DNA of 64,000 nucleotides from Streptomyces mirabilis (GCF_039503195.1 NZ_JBCJKP010000001.1:4712001-4776000); one strand, 5' to 3'; shown: positions 7,354 to 16,507, counted from the first letter of the stretch. The notes: generated by a model from the letters alone, not told the origin. Translations and numbers: made by a program.

Positions 7354-8527
7354 GACATCTACTTCTGACTGTGAGGATGTCGGTGGTGCCGCACGACCGG
7401 GCGGCCTCTTCCTGAGCAGCCGGTCCACGTGGCTCATGGCCTCGCGCTGGGTGTCCTGGACGACGTGGGTGTAGACGTCCATCGTGATGCTGATCTGGGA
7501 GTGCCCGAGGATCTCCATCACGACACGGGGCGCGACTCCGGCCGCCGTGAGGAGGGTGGGTGGCGGTGCCGTGCCGGGCGTCGTGGAGGCCGGCGGACTG
7601 GGCGACGCGGGTGAAGGAGCGGTAGACGTTGCGCGGCTCGACCGGGCGGCCGGTGCGGGTGGTGAAGACGTACGCGGACTCCTGCCACCTCTCCCCGCCT
7701 TCGCGCGGGCAGCCGCCTGCCGCATGCGGTGCCAGCGCAGGGGCGCGATGCAGAGAGCGGGCAGCGGAACGGCACGGCGACGGCGGCTCTTCGGATCGTC
7801 GTCGTACAGGACGCCACGGCGGCGCTGCATCTGCTGGCGGACGTAGAGGACGCGGTTGTCGAGGTCGACGTCAGACCAGTGCAGGCCGACGATCTCACCC
7901 CGGCGGAGGCCCATGGCGATGGCGAAACGAAGGCCGCGTAGAGCGGGTCCTTGCGGGAGGCCGCAAGGAAGTCGAGCGTCTCGTCGAGGGACCAGGGATG
8001 CAGTTCCTTGTTGTCGGTACGGGGCGGCTCGACGAGCTTGGCGACGTTGCGGGTGATCAGTTCCTCACGGCAGGCGGACGAGAGAGCCGAGCGCAGAACT
8101 CGGTTGGATTCCTTGGCGGTTGCAGCGGTGGTCTCCTTCTCCAGGCGGACGAGGAACCGGCACACGTCGGCGACGCCAAGCGACTCCAGCCGCTTAGCGC
8201 CGAGCAGGGGCACCAGGTAAAGCCGTACGTGCGCCTCGTACTTGTCGTACGTGCTGAGCTTCCGCCGAGGCTTGATGACGTTGTCCAGCCAGTACGGCAG
8301 CCACTCGGAGAGCTTGCCGACATGGTGGGTACGGGCACGCCCTGGTCGACCTTGTCGAGCAGTTCACGGCGCTTGGTGTCGCACTCGGCCCACGTCTTGC
8401 CGTAGGCGAACTTGCGGGCACGGGTGCCGTCCGGCTGGAGGACGTACACCGCGCACTGAAAACGCCCGTCCTTGCGCTTGGTGATGGTGCCAGCGCCGTT
8501 GGGGTTCCGCTTGCGTTGCTGGGCCAT
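7336..8527 (-). pseudogene. tyrosine site-specific integrase, multiply frameshifted
   Basis: Pieces of one AICE-type integrase can be followed through three frames. ATG 8527 (MAQQRKRNPNGAGTITKRKD) leads into the N-terminal domain; the core-binding part follows (ESLGVADVCRFLVRLEKE); then MGLRRGEIVGLHWSDVDL contains the catalytic Arg, and LHDARHGTATLLTAAGV plus EILGHSQISITMDVYTHV contain the H-R and H/Y motifs. At least four single-base shifts separate them (near 8320, 7925, 7695 and 7550), several in G or C runs. If these are real the gene is dead; if they are sequence errors it is intact. Its start overlaps the xis stop (ATGA). It sits next to its presumed attachment site in tRNA-Arg. Confidence 0.85.
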
Positions 8528-8709
8528 CAGGCAGCCGCCTCCAGTTCGTTGGTGATGTATTCGCGGACAGCCCACGCCGGAATGCGGCGGCACCGGCCGG
8601 TGGTGATCGAGGGCAGTCGACGGGAGAGGATGCGGTCATAGACCGTGGACCGGCCGAGCTTCAGCCGCTCCATCACGTCCGGCACCGTCAACAGCTCGTC
8701 GTCATGCAT
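8527..8709 (-). CDS. xis: excisionase / HTH DNA-binding protein (Xis)
   Basis: A 60-residue MerR-like winged-helix protein of the excisionase family (LLTVPDVMERLKLGRSTVYD at 6-25, then RLPSITTGRCRRIPAWAVREYI). ATG 8709 has AAGGAGAG upstream and overlaps the repSA stop by 8 bp; its own stop overlaps the integrase start. The repSA-xis-int order is standard for actinomycete integrative and conjugative elements, where Xis directs Int towards excision. The frame looks intact, but its partner genes are broken, so it is probably non-functional. Confidence 0.85.
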   Translation of the reverse strand: MHDDELLTVPDVMERLKLGRSTVYDRILSRRLPSITTGRCRRIPAWAVREYITNELEAAA

Positions 8710-9420
8710 GGGTCGGCTCTCCTTCCGTTCCGAGGGCGGGTTCGAGGGATGCGGCAAGCCAGGCTTCGGCGTCCGAGAGGCCAGTTCCGGCGAAGACCCA
8801 GTGCGCAAGGACGTACGTCGAGTCAGGCTCGGGCCCGTTGGCTGTTGCGGCTTGGGCTCGGCGCCATTCGGCGCGGGCATCGCGGAGGGCGCCGAGCGTG
8901 GTCGAGTAGCGACGGGACTTGGTGGAGAAGTGGCCGCGGAAGCCGAGCATGTGGGCCCAGGCGCGCAGACGGAGGTGTTCGAGGTCTTTGTGTGCGCCGA
9001 GGGTCCATGCGGTGCGGATGAGGCGGCGGGCGTGGTCGCTGATGTCGAGCTGGGCGAGTTCGGCGGCGAACTTCAGCGACCGGTCGAGGGCTCCCGTCGC
9101 GGTCTCGGCACCCTTGGTGGCGTACTTGGCGATGTAGGCGGCGACTGCTCGCTCGGTCAACTCCTGGCCGCCGTTGAAGTCGGCGGATCGGATGGTGCGG
9201 ATGTCGAGTTGGCGGCCGAAGGTGAAGGTGTGGGAGCGGCCGTCGATTTCTGGGCCGTCCACGGAGGCCTTGGTTGTGGCCGCGCGGATGGCGTCGGTGA
9301 GCAGTTCGGCGGTCGCCCAGGCGGGGGCAGGGTGTCGCCGCCGGTAGAGCCGTCGAGGCGGATGACGGCGTGGAAGTGGACGGCGCCGCGCTTCTGGTAC
9401 TCGGCGACCTTCGCTCGTGG
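8702..9420 (-). pseudogene. repSA: replication initiator RepSA, 5'-truncated and frameshifted
   Basis: The C-terminal 186 residues are open (start of visible block MDGPEIDGRSHTFTFGRQLD; ELTERAVAAYIAKYATKGAE; AHMLGFRGHFSTKSRRYST), matching RepSA-type initiators of pSAM2-like elements. Upstream, in another frame, is KVAEYQKRGAVHFHAVIRLD, the rolling-circle HUH-like motif; a one-base loss near 9325 separates the two. The gene ends abruptly at about 9420, where a 5'-nucleotidase fragment begins on the other strand. The N-terminal third is missing. Confidence 0.85.
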
Positions 9421-9694
9421 GGTCGAGATCACCGAGCAGGCCCGATCGGACCGTGTCGTCACCGACTCCATCCGCCTCAACGGCAGCCCCATCGACCCGG
9501 CCGCCACCTACCGCGTCGCCACCGACAGCTTCCTGGCGGGCGGTGGAGACGGCTTCCCGACGCTCGGCCAGGGCACGGGCGACCTGGTGGGCGGCGACGA
9601 CCTGGGCACGCTGGAGAAGTACCTGACGGCCGGCTCCTCCGCTGGCAGCCCGATCGCACCGCTTCCGGCGGACCGCATCACCGTCGTGTGGTAG
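9421..9694 (+). pseudogene. C-terminal fragment of a UshA-type 5'-nucleotidase
   Basis: The frame reads ITEQARSDRVVTDSIRLNG, then PIDPAATYRVATDSFLAGGG, DGFPTLGQG, and a tail near PADRITVVW before TAG 9692-9694. This is the substrate-binding C-terminal domain of bifunctional metallophosphatase/5'-nucleotidases. The phosphatase domain, signal peptide and start are missing; the left edge abuts truncated repSA. An illegitimate junction or deletion evidently joined an integrative element to this chromosomal gene. Confidence 0.8.
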
Positions 9695-9751
9695 GCGCCG
9701 TGCGCCGGAAGTGACCTCGGGGGCGGCCGGACCGGCCGCCCCCGACGTGTG

Positions 9752-10489
9752 TCAGGCCTCCCGCTGGTCGCGGGGGACCAGGTACTTCCAGCCCGCGTGG
9801 AAGAGGGCGGCGAACAGGACGAAGGATCCCAGCGGAACCAGCACCGTCAGCGGGACCACGGGCGAGCCGTCCGAGGTGAACAACAGTCCGATCGACAGTA
9901 CGGTCATGCACCCGAAGACGATGAGCGCCCCGTAGACCGCCCACAGCCAGGCCCTGCGGTGCGCCGCCCGTTGCCGGATCAGCGCCTCCACCTCCGGCCG
10001 GCGCGCCCACGCCATGCCGCGGTACGGGGCACCGACGGCCAGCAGACCGGCGACCTCGGCCGGCGGGTTGTCCAGCTGCCAGTCGTCGATGTGCGGCAGG
10101 AGGAGGCGCCGGCCCTCGGTGTCGTAGAGGTAGGCGAGCCAGCGGCGGGCGGAACCCATGGCGTTCGGAACGGGCTCGGCGCGGATGTCGTAGATGGCGG
10201 ACCAGGCGCGGGTGCGCTCGGTGAGGGCGCGGCGGACTGTAATGCCGGCAGGGTCGACCAGCGTGCGGCCGCGCCGCATGTAGAGCCCCAGCCGCGCGAG
10301 GGTCAGCACGAAAATGACGGCGAGGATGAGCATGGGCCACCGGGACGGGTCGCCGTGCCGCATTGTCTGGGAGAAGGCGAGGATCGGAATGACCGACGGC
10401 CCCAGAATCCTCACCAAGGGCGTCTTCTTGTACTTGCGGTACTCCCGCACGATTCCGACGCCGGCCGACGGCATGGCGCTGTTGTCCAC
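9752..10489 (-). CDS. PH-domain-like membrane protein
   Basis: GTG 10489 is preferred because GGGGAGA lies 8 bases upstream; 245 residues. Two hydrophobic segments (around 40-60, WPMLILAVIFVLTLARLGLY) are followed by a bacterial PH-like block (VDPAGITVRRALTERTRAWS and a strand LYDTEGRRLLLPHI). Two further membrane segments near the C-terminus (ALIVFGCMTVLSIGLLF; LVPLGSFVLFAALF) follow. The family is widespread and uncharacterised in Streptomyces. It is transcribed towards the nucleotidase fragment. ATG 10474 is an alternative start. Confidence 0.75.
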   Translation of the reverse strand: MDNSAMPSAGVGIVREYRKYKKTPLVRILGPSVIPILAFSQTMRHGDPSRWPMLILAVIFVLTLARLGLYMRRGRTLVDPAGITVRRALTERTRAWSAIYDIRAEPVPNAMGSARRWLAYLYDTEGRRLLLPHIDDWQLDNPPAEVAGLLAVGAPYRGMAWARRPEVEALIRQRAAHRRAWLWAVYGALIVFGCMTVLSIGLLFTSDGSPVVPLTVLVPLGSFVLFAALFHAGWKYLVPRDQREA

Positions 10490-10585
10490 CGCTGTTCTCC
10501 CCACCCGATGCACACGAACACGTGCGCGACTGGGGAGAGGATAGGGGTGTTCCCTAGAGTCCTACCCCTGGGGGTATGCCGCAGG

Positions 10586-10678
10586 TCAGCGCAGGGTGCC
10601 GCCGTGGGCGGCGACGAGACCGCGCAGGCTCAGGCCGCCGATGAGAGCTGCTCCCGTCGAAACCAACCAATCAGCCAT
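10586..10678 (-). CDS. possible 30-residue hydrophobic peptide
   Basis: ATG 10678 has a good GGAGGCGAG Shine-Dalgarno and opens a 30-codon frame beginning MADWLVSTGAALIGG, with a central hydrophobic stretch. No family is recognised. Strong RBS spacing is the only support. It lies upstream of the PH-like gene on the same strand and could be a small membrane peptide or chance. Confidence 0.3.
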   Translation of the reverse strand: MADWLVSTGAALIGGLSLRGLVAAHGGTLR

Positions 10679-11087
10679 CTCGCCTCCACCCCTAGACCTG
10701 ATCGCGTCGCGCGAGGAGGGCACCGACGAGCACTGACAGCACCGGAAGGGTGAGGACTGCCCTCGCCGCCCTGGGGCGGACGCGTACGGCGCGCTGACAT
10801 CCACCGCTGACTACCAGCCGCCCGAGCGTCGGCCAGTATCGGAGGAGGAAATGGCGAGACGGCTGGCGACCCCCTGCACTCCGAGCTCAGACATCTCGAC
10901 GTTCATGAGCCCTCACGACCTCTGACAGGGATGAGGCCCGCGCTCGCCGTGCCACACCTGTGCCAGATCCAGCGGGGAGTCACGGGGAACGACAGTGGCC
11001 GGCGGGTGACCAGCCACCGGTCTGCCCACGCGGGCGGTTCGCAGGTCAGAGCGGCACTCGCCTCACCTCGCTCCTTAAATGAGGCGG
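10679..11087. other. non-coding relic DNA
   Basis: No gene seen. At 10793-10815 and 10960-10990 are degenerate copies of sequences found next to AICE integrases elsewhere in the window (GCTGACATCCACCGCTGAC; TGTGCCAGATCCAGCGGGGA), so this is probably leftover element flank. Confidence 0.45.
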
Positions 11088-11390
11088 CTATCCCTGGACG
11101 GGAAGATCAGGATGGGTGGCCAGAAAGATCATGTAGGCGATCGCCGCTGCCGCTCCCAAGAGGGACAACACGCCTCCCACTACAGCTCGTGTCCCGTTCG
11201 CTCGCCTCGACTTCGATGCGCGATACTCGACAAAGGCCCGCACCAGGCCAACGAGCGCCAGAGGCAGCGCGACGAAGCTGACCAGTATCCAGAACGGACA
11301 GCAGAACCAGAACGCCAAGGACGCTCCGCCGAACCAGACTGCAAGCTCTGCTTTCTCTTGCGTCTCGTCCGGGGTGCCAACAGAAATCAT
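11088..11390 (-). CDS. small membrane protein
   Basis: ATG 11390 gives 100 residues with three hydrophobic segments (LAFWFCCPFWILVSFVALPL about 24-43; a short one around 45-53; VVGGVLSLLGAAAAIAYMIF about 71-90), similar to DUF4190-like small membrane proteins of actinobacteria. No strong RBS. The frame extends further upstream but that part is antisense to an IS5 transposase fragment, so the ATG at 11390 is the sensible start. It may have been truncated by the IS. Confidence 0.55.
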   Translation of the reverse strand: MISVGTPDETQEKAELAVWFGGASLAFWFCCPFWILVSFVALPLALVGLVRAFVEYRASKSRRANGTRAVVGGVLSLLGAAAAIAYMIFLATHPDLPVQG

Positions 11391-11412
11391 GGGCTGATCC
11401 AAGCAGAGCCCT

Positions 11413-11565
11413 AAGACCCTCGCGGCCGTCCGGACTCCGGTCGAGCACGGCTTCGCCCACCTCAAGAACTGTCGCGTGCTCGCCAAGGTCCGCACCGACC
11501 CAAGGTGGGCAATCGCGCTGGTCAGGGCCCTGCTGGTCCTCACCAACCGCGAAGTCTCCCGATAA
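11413..11565 (+). pseudogene. IS5-family transposase, C-terminal fragment
   Basis: The frame ending at TAA 11563 reads VRTPVEHGFAHLKNCRVL, KVRTDPRWAIALVRALL and NREVSR, the C-terminus of an IS5-type DDE transposase around the catalytic Glu (VEHGFAHLK). Only about 50 residues remain. Confidence 0.8.
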
Positions 11566-11721
11566 CCGACGATCTTTCACCGAAATCACCCGCCCCCGAC
11601 CAGCGCGAGCATCCCGAGGCCCACACACACCAGAACTCACACCTGCAACTCAGGGATGCCCGCCCCGCAATGTATCGGAGCATGTCAACTCTCAGTGTGG
11701 GCCCTCCTTTTGAGGGATGGG

Positions 11722-12072
11722 ATGATCGCCGGCATGGAGATCCTCAGATATGTGTTCCTCGTCTTCCACCTCTTCGGGTTCGCCGCGATCATGGGCGGCC
11801 TCTTCTATCAGCTGAGGGAGAAGAACCCGGTGGCCGGCAGCTACATGCCAATCAGCGCGGTCATACAGTTGGTCACCGGTGCGGGACTGATATGGACCCG
11901 GACGTCCCTCGACCTACCGGTGGACAACGCGAAGATGGGGGTGAAGCTCTCCCTGGACGTTCTGGTGGCGGTGGCAGCTCTGATGGGCATGCGCAACAAG
12001 CAGCAGTGGGCCTTCTACGCCGTGGGGACACTCTCGGCGGCCGCGGTCGTCGTGGCCGTTGCGTGGAAGTAG
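11722..12072 (+). CDS. small integral membrane protein
   Basis: ATG 11722 has GAGGGA upstream and gives 116 residues (MIAGMEILRYVFLVFHLFG). Four hydrophobic helices fill most of the protein (about 8-30, 45-60, 76-90, 97-115). It resembles uncharacterised Streptomyces membrane proteins sometimes called DUF2269-like. Single gene, no clear partners. Confidence 0.7.
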   Translation: MIAGMEILRYVFLVFHLFGFAAIMGGLFYQLREKNPVAGSYMPISAVIQLVTGAGLIWTRTSLDLPVDNAKMGVKLSLDVLVAVAALMGMRNKQQWAFYAVGTLSAAAVVVAVAWK

Positions 12073-12568
12073 TTCCCTCGGCGTCGGGCGTGACGGACCT
12101 TCAACCGCCCGAACCCCAGGGTTCCGGAGATGCGGATCGTCGGTCCGGTGGGGTGGAGTGCCGCGGGGGCGTATGAGGGAGCCGTACAGCAGAACCTCGC
12201 CGCCGGCCTGTTGGGCGATCTTCTTGCCGCTCTTGCCTCTCCGCAACCTCCCGCGATCTCATGGCGTGCCGACCCGCTGACGGATCGTAGGCGGCGGCCG
12301 GTCGTGGCCACAGCCGAACCCGGCATCCCGCCGACACCGGACCCGTCCGATGATCTACGCCATGGTCATCCGTCGGCGACCTACGCGAGTACCCGAATCA
12401 CCCTGCACACCAGACCCATGACCTGCGACTTTACGATGCACACCGCCCACTGGCCGGCGATGCCACTGTGTCTGCGGCTGTCGTCGGCTCTCCCGCAAGG
12501 AGGGAGTTCCGCGCTGCGACACTTCCGATGACGAGCGCGCAGGTTACGGCACAGAGGAATGAGACACA
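12073..12568. other. intergenic region, nothing recognised
   Basis: About 500 bp without a supported gene or recognisable repeat. Open frames on either strand are low-complexity. The last 60 bases supply the RBS of the following gene. Confidence 0.5.
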
Positions 12569-13012
12569 TTGGCCGACACGAACGGTTGGGACAGGGGACG
12601 CCTGTTGGTCCTGTGGGGAGTGGCGGTACTGCTCGCGATCGGAGGAGCAGGGATCTTCCTCACGATTCGCGACATCAGAGGGGACCTCGCAGCGCTGGAG
12701 GACTCCGGCAAGGCGTTCCTAAAAGCCCTTGGCTCAGGTAACGGCGAGGCCACCTGCGCCCTCATGACCCGGACCGCGCAGTCCGAACTCGCTGCCGCCC
12801 AGCACAAGGACATGTGTCCGCAAGCCGTCGAAGCGCTGGTAGGACCCCTGAGTGGCGCGGAACGAGGCAAGTTGGCCGACGCCTACGCGTCCCGGTTCTT
12901 CGCAAGGGACAGCAGCCTCGGACACATAAACCTCGACGACAACCCTCTCCAGATCAGCGAACTGCTGCTTTCGAAGGTCGACGGAAAGTGGCCGGTGACC
13001 GAATGGCGTTAG
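12569..13012 (+). CDS. membrane-anchored or secreted hypothetical protein
   Basis: TTG 12569 with GAGGAATGAG upstream; 147 residues. Residues 11-31 form one membrane or signal segment (LLVLWGVAVLLAIGGAGIFL), followed by an extracellular alpha/beta domain of the kind seen in DUF4878/lumazine-like secreted proteins (a helical start ALEDSGKAFLKALGSGNGE, C-terminal KVDGKWPVTEWR). Two Cys (CALM, MCPQ) may form a disulfide. Role unknown. Its end lies next to an IS701-type relic. Confidence 0.72.
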   Translation: MADTNGWDRGRLLVLWGVAVLLAIGGAGIFLTIRDIRGDLAALEDSGKAFLKALGSGNGEATCALMTRTAQSELAAAQHKDMCPQAVEALVGPLSGAERGKLADAYASRFFARDSSLGHINLDDNPLQISELLLSKVDGKWPVTEWR

Positions 13013-13036
13013 TGGTCCAGCTCTTGATCGCGATCT

Positions 13037-13660
13037 TCATGGCTGATGGGCGGCTTGCCGCTGGTAGTGGCATCTGCGGGCCCGGGCCTGGTGGCGTCGT
13101 CGCCATGCGGACCAGCGAAGCCGGTGTCCAGCTGTATGGATGGGCTGGGCGACGAGTGGGGTGAACAGGTGCTGGATCTCGCTGCAGGTCAGCGGGATCA
13201 GTCCGTCCGGGGCCGGTTGTTGGGCGCGATCGTGGGCGGTGGCCGCGGCGAGGAAGGCGTGGCGAGCATCGCGAGGGTGACCCAGCGGTGCCAGGACGTC
13301 CATCGTCTGACCTGGTGTTCATCCAGCCCGGCCAGGCCCTTGCTGGACTGGAAGGTCTCCTCGACCGTCCACCTGCGTCCGGCCACCCTGACCAAGGTGG
13401 ACAGGGGTACTCGGGTTGCCGAGTAGCAGCGGTAGAAGGCGAACTCACCGGTCGTGCGGTTCCGGCGGACAAGCAGGTTGCGGTGGCCGGGCTCGTCATC
13501 GGCAATGTCGGCCAGGGCCCAGTCGTAGAAACGGTGGCCCTTGGCCCCGGAGCCGGCGGAGAGCTTCTGCCAGGCCCGCTTGGGCAGCTTCTTGACCAGG
13601 GCGTCGGCGCGGAGCCTGCCCGCGCGGGTGGTGATCTGGGCGTTCGTTTCCTCGCGAGAG
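13037..13660 (-). pseudogene. IS701-type transposase, C-terminal relic with frameshift
   Basis: Two frames together give KLSAGSGAKGHRFYDWALAD, GHRNLLVRRNRTTGEFAFYR, VRVAGRRWTVEETFQSSKGL, DEHQVRRWTSWHRWVTLAML and LIPLTCSEIQHLF, ending at TGA 13037. This is the C-terminal half of a DDE transposase commonly annotated IS701 in Streptomyces. A shift near 13260 joins the pieces and the N-terminal half is absent. Confidence 0.82.
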
Positions 13661-14038
13661 GGGGTAAGGCTCGGAATGGAACGGGCGGAAGTCGGCGTCC
13701 CGGTGCGCCCTGTCGAACTAGTGCCGCGACAGGCTACGTTCGCCTCGTCGCGGCACTAGGCTGCGATTCCCCTTCGAGCCGATCGGGTCGGGGAGGCGCG
13801 GAGGTCTGCGATCACGGACCGGCCGCGGAAGACATCGGACCGCGCACCGCCGTCCACTGCGGCCAACCGGCGCCGGGCCCGCCCCCGCGCGGAGCGGCGC
13901 ACCGCAGTCGATCAGTGCTGACCGAATTCCGGGACGGCGCTGTCGACCAGAGCGCGGCCCCCGTCGCCGGAGCCGCCGAGGGTGATCTCAACGGTGGCGT
14001 CGCCGGAGGCGGAGGCATCATGTGCCCCTGGACGGCTG
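13661..14038. other. intergenic region with a 13-bp dyad
   Basis: No gene is supported. It contains CTAGTGCCGCGAC 13718-13730 and its exact inverse 13747-13759 around a 16-base loop, which could be an IS end or a terminator for the secreted protein gene to the right. Confidence 0.5.
13718..13759. repeat. perfect 13-bp inverted repeat, 16-base loop
   Basis: CTAGTGCCGCGAC / GTCGCGGCACTAG. No T-run on either side, so a simple terminator is not certain. Confidence 0.7.
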
Positions 14039-14479
14039 TCAGTGGTCGTTCAGGTAGTAGTGCGAGGTGCTGGTGCTGGACGGGAGGCTGGGGCCCAGCC
14101 AGATCGTGATCAAGATCTCGTCGCCCTCGGGCAGGTCGTACGCCCCGCCGTCCGAGGCGCTGTAGGTGCTGCACGAGCCCAGGCCGCCCGAGGAGATCCC
14201 GGTGTACCGCAGGGCGTATTCGCCGGCGATCGAGGTCTCGGCCCAGACCTGGATCCTGGGTGCCAGTCCGTCGGCGGCGGTGTCGCACACCTTGATGACG
14301 TCGCCGTGCTCCTCGACGTAGACCGTGCCGCCCTGCGCCGAGTCGGCAGTCGTCCAGGTGTGGTCCCAACTGCTACCGTCCGGCGCGGTACTCGCCGACG
14401 CGGACGACGCGCCGGCGAGGCCCCCGCCCACAAGGGTGGCCGTGGCCAGGGCCAGAGCGGCGATCCTTTTGCGCTTCAT
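14039..14479 (-). CDS. secreted hypothetical protein
   Basis: ATG 14479 with AAGGGAGAAG upstream; 146 residues. A classic Sec signal peptide (MKRKRIAALALATATLVGG, then an AxA site SASAS near residue 30) precedes a 115-residue beta-rich extracellular domain with two Cys (KVCDT, GSCST). No known family; composition suggests a small secreted beta-sandwich. An upstream ATG at 14524 lacks an RBS and is not favoured. Confidence 0.75.
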   Translation of the reverse strand: MKRKRIAALALATATLVGGGLAGASSASASTAPDGSSWDHTWTTADSAQGGTVYVEEHGDVIKVCDTAADGLAPRIQVWAETSIAGEYALRYTGISSGGLGSCSTYSASDGGAYDLPEGDEILITIWLGPSLPSSTSTSHYYLNDH

Positions 14480-14963
14480 GCTTCTCCCTTGGCGTTGATG
14501 TGACTGTTCACGATCAAGCTCCATGGATGAAACCCCGTCATGACTCAGCCAGTCAAGGGCGGGGCCAAGGGGTTGATCCCATGCAGGCCGTTGTCGTAGA
14601 CCTCTTAGAGGGCGGCCCCGACCATGAGGACGGTCAGCTCATGTCGGGTGAAGGCAGGATCTACCGGTTCAGCCTCTTCTACGACTGGAGGCCGGAGGCC
14701 CGCTGTCGCGGCGCGTACTTCCATAACTGGACCGACATCACGGAAACTTGGCAGAGCGGGCCCCTGGTTTTCTCGAACAGCCGACGCCCTCCGATGGATG
14801 TCCCGCCGCTCGGGCTGACATCACCACGTGACATCAACGTCGCCGGACGCCAGCGCACCGGGCCAACCGGCCGAGGACCAGGAAACGGCCGCGAGCATGG
14901 GTTCGGGCAGGCCACCCGAAGCCGGGATCGAACTCCTAAAGCGGTGCTCACTCTCTAGATCGC
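14480..14963. other. relic DNA with partial tRNA-Arg(CCU) att core
   Basis: 14929-14944 (CGAACTCCTAAAGCGG) repeats the first 16 bases of the tRNA-Arg att cores at 7267 and 19731, then diverges. It is preceded at 14829-14863 by TGACATCAACGTCGCCGGAC, a block found before att copies elsewhere. A frame at 14581-14800 with aromatic-rich text (YRFSLFYDWRPEARCRG) may be a gene remnant but has no RBS and no recognised family. Confidence 0.45.
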
Positions 14964-15293
14964 TCAGTACCCGGGCGTGAAGCCGGCGGACTGGTCGAGG
15001 CGGAATGCGGAGCCCGGAGCCGTCGGAATCCAGCCCGCTCGCAGGGCGAGCCGAACAGCCGCAGCAACACCGGACGGCAGTACAGGCTCAGCCTCACGAC
15101 CGATCCAGTTGCTCGGATGTGGCTGGTTGGTGGTGACCACAAGGGTCGTACCCGGGTTGTCCGCATGCTCGACCGCGAATGTGCACGGCGACCAGGCCAG
15201 GCCCTCGGAGTACGTCGGCCTGCCTCGCAGCCGCCAGCTATAGGCCCTGCCGTCGACAACGATCCGTCGTGATCCCTTGCGGACCAGCGCCAT
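14964..15293 (-). CDS. hypothetical protein, 109 residues
   Basis: ATG 15293 preceded by GGAGGGGG. The product starts MALVRKGSRRIVVDGRAYSW and has a mid-part with ANPGTT-like strand text (GTTLVVTTNQPHPSNW) and a C-terminal helix SGVAAAVRLALRAGWIPTA. It resembles a small family of uncharacterised actinobacterial proteins often found as cargo of integrative elements. No catalytic motif seen. The upstream 140 bp is a diverged copy of 26854-26993. Confidence 0.7.
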   Translation of the reverse strand: MALVRKGSRRIVVDGRAYSWRLRGRPTYSEGLAWSPCTFAVEHADNPGTTLVVTTNQPHPSNWIGREAEPVLPSGVAAAVRLALRAGWIPTAPGSAFRLDQSAGFTPGY

Positions 15294-15832
15294 GACACCC
15301 CCTCCAACAGCGAAGATGCTAACGAGCCCAGCCCCGCCGTCCGTCTCAGTTTCCGTCTCATTCAGCACCGTTCGCGGCCGTTCAGACAGGACCGGAGGCG
15401 GTAGCCGCCCAGATGACTGGCCGCCCATGAACGCAGGTGAACGGCCCCGAACGTTACGCACCACCCCACCACCACAGTTGGAAAGCGTGTTGGCCAGGTG
15501 ATGAGGGGGGTGGGGTCTGGGGCCTGCAACATAGTCCCGAAGTGGCTCCCGGGGACCTTTATGCCCACCCCCCTTGACCGCGGACCTCGAAGGTTCTCTG
15601 ACCGGTCTCACTCCGCCAGGCAAGCTAGCAGGGGGACTGACAACGGGACGGCGGCCGGGAGTTGCGGTACAGCAGAGAAGTACAGCAACCCCAGCAACCG
15701 GCAGTACCCCGCAGCGGCCGCCATGGGCTTCCGGACAGCCTGTATGGCCTTCAATGACCGATCTCTGTAGAGCTACGGATCAGAACGTGATGCCCTCGAT
15801 GCACGAGGCGCCGAGGGCATCACGACCGGTAT
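15294..15832. other. AICE relic flank with two tRNA-like cores
   Basis: 15355-15493 is a diverged copy of 26854-26993; both end in an anticodon-arm sequence like tRNA-Ser(GGA) (TTGGAAAGCGTGTTGG at 15478-15493). 15664-15693 is the GCGGTACAGCAG repeat. 15760-15789 (ending GAGCTACGGATCAGAA) matches 22407-22436 and the anticodon arm of tRNA-Arg(ACG). No gene. Confidence 0.5.
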
Positions 15833-16205
15833 TCATGCGACCTGCGCCCACGGTCCGTTGGTGTCGGACTTCGGGATCCAGAGCAGAGGTTGACTCGTGC
15901 GACAGTAGTCGTCCGCTCCGTCCTCCCAAGGGAAGCGTCCGGCCCTGTCGGGCCACGGCCGGATCCACTGCCGGTGCAGCCCTTGGAGCCTGGCTAGTCC
16001 ATAGGTGAACAGTTCCCCCGACAACCCTCACGATGATCGCGTCCCATGAAGTGGTGTAGCCGGGCAGGGTCCCGGAACGCGCGGGTATCTGCCCGGGGCG
16101 TGCATCCGCTGGCGGTGCATGCTCCCTGAGCAAGGGCAGGCCATCGCGCAGTAGTTCGGAGAAGAGGCCGCGCACCATGCCCGTGGAGTAGTCGTGATCC
16201 ACCAT
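15833..16205 (-). pseudogene. hypothetical protein with one frameshift
   Basis: ATG 16205 opens MVDHDYSTGMVRGLFSELL and continues to IIVRVV; then a run of five G near 16016-16021 shifts the frame, and the natural continuation GELFTYGLARLQGLHRQW to KSDTNGPWAQVA and TGA 15833 lies in the next frame. With four G the gene would be a single open frame of about 123 residues. Family unknown. Either a recent pseudogene or a homopolymer sequencing error. Confidence 0.55.
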
Positions 16206-16507
16206 GGGTGTAGATCCTTTGAGGGGCCGCCCCACGTCGCTGACCTGCTGCGCTGAAGAAACGGCCTGCTCGTGGACCTTGGAACCCTGAGTGGATCCGC
16301 ACCCTTCGGCTTTGGACGTCAGGGTGGTCAGCCCGTCTGCCGCAAATCGCCCTGGTCTACCCGCCTACCCGGTTCCCGGTGATCGAATAATGCTCTCGTT
16401 GAAGCTTTGAGGAGTCTGTAGGATCAGCTAACTTCGGGGGATGTGACGCTGGGGCCCGGGCATCGGACGGGCGCGCTCCCCTTTCGCGCTTTCGGGGAGG
16501 GACCACC

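Noticed and set aside
9370..9714. 114-residue frame over the nucleotidase fragment
   Set aside because: Shifted frame of the real nucleotidase tail; Arg/His/Pro-rich.
12130..12531. 133-residue plus-strand frame
   Set aside because: No RBS, Pro/Arg-rich text with no resemblance to protein families.
14500..14958. 152-residue plus-strand frame
   Set aside because: Last third is element-flank repeat; only a middle segment looks protein-like and it lacks a start signal, so noted only as possible remnant.
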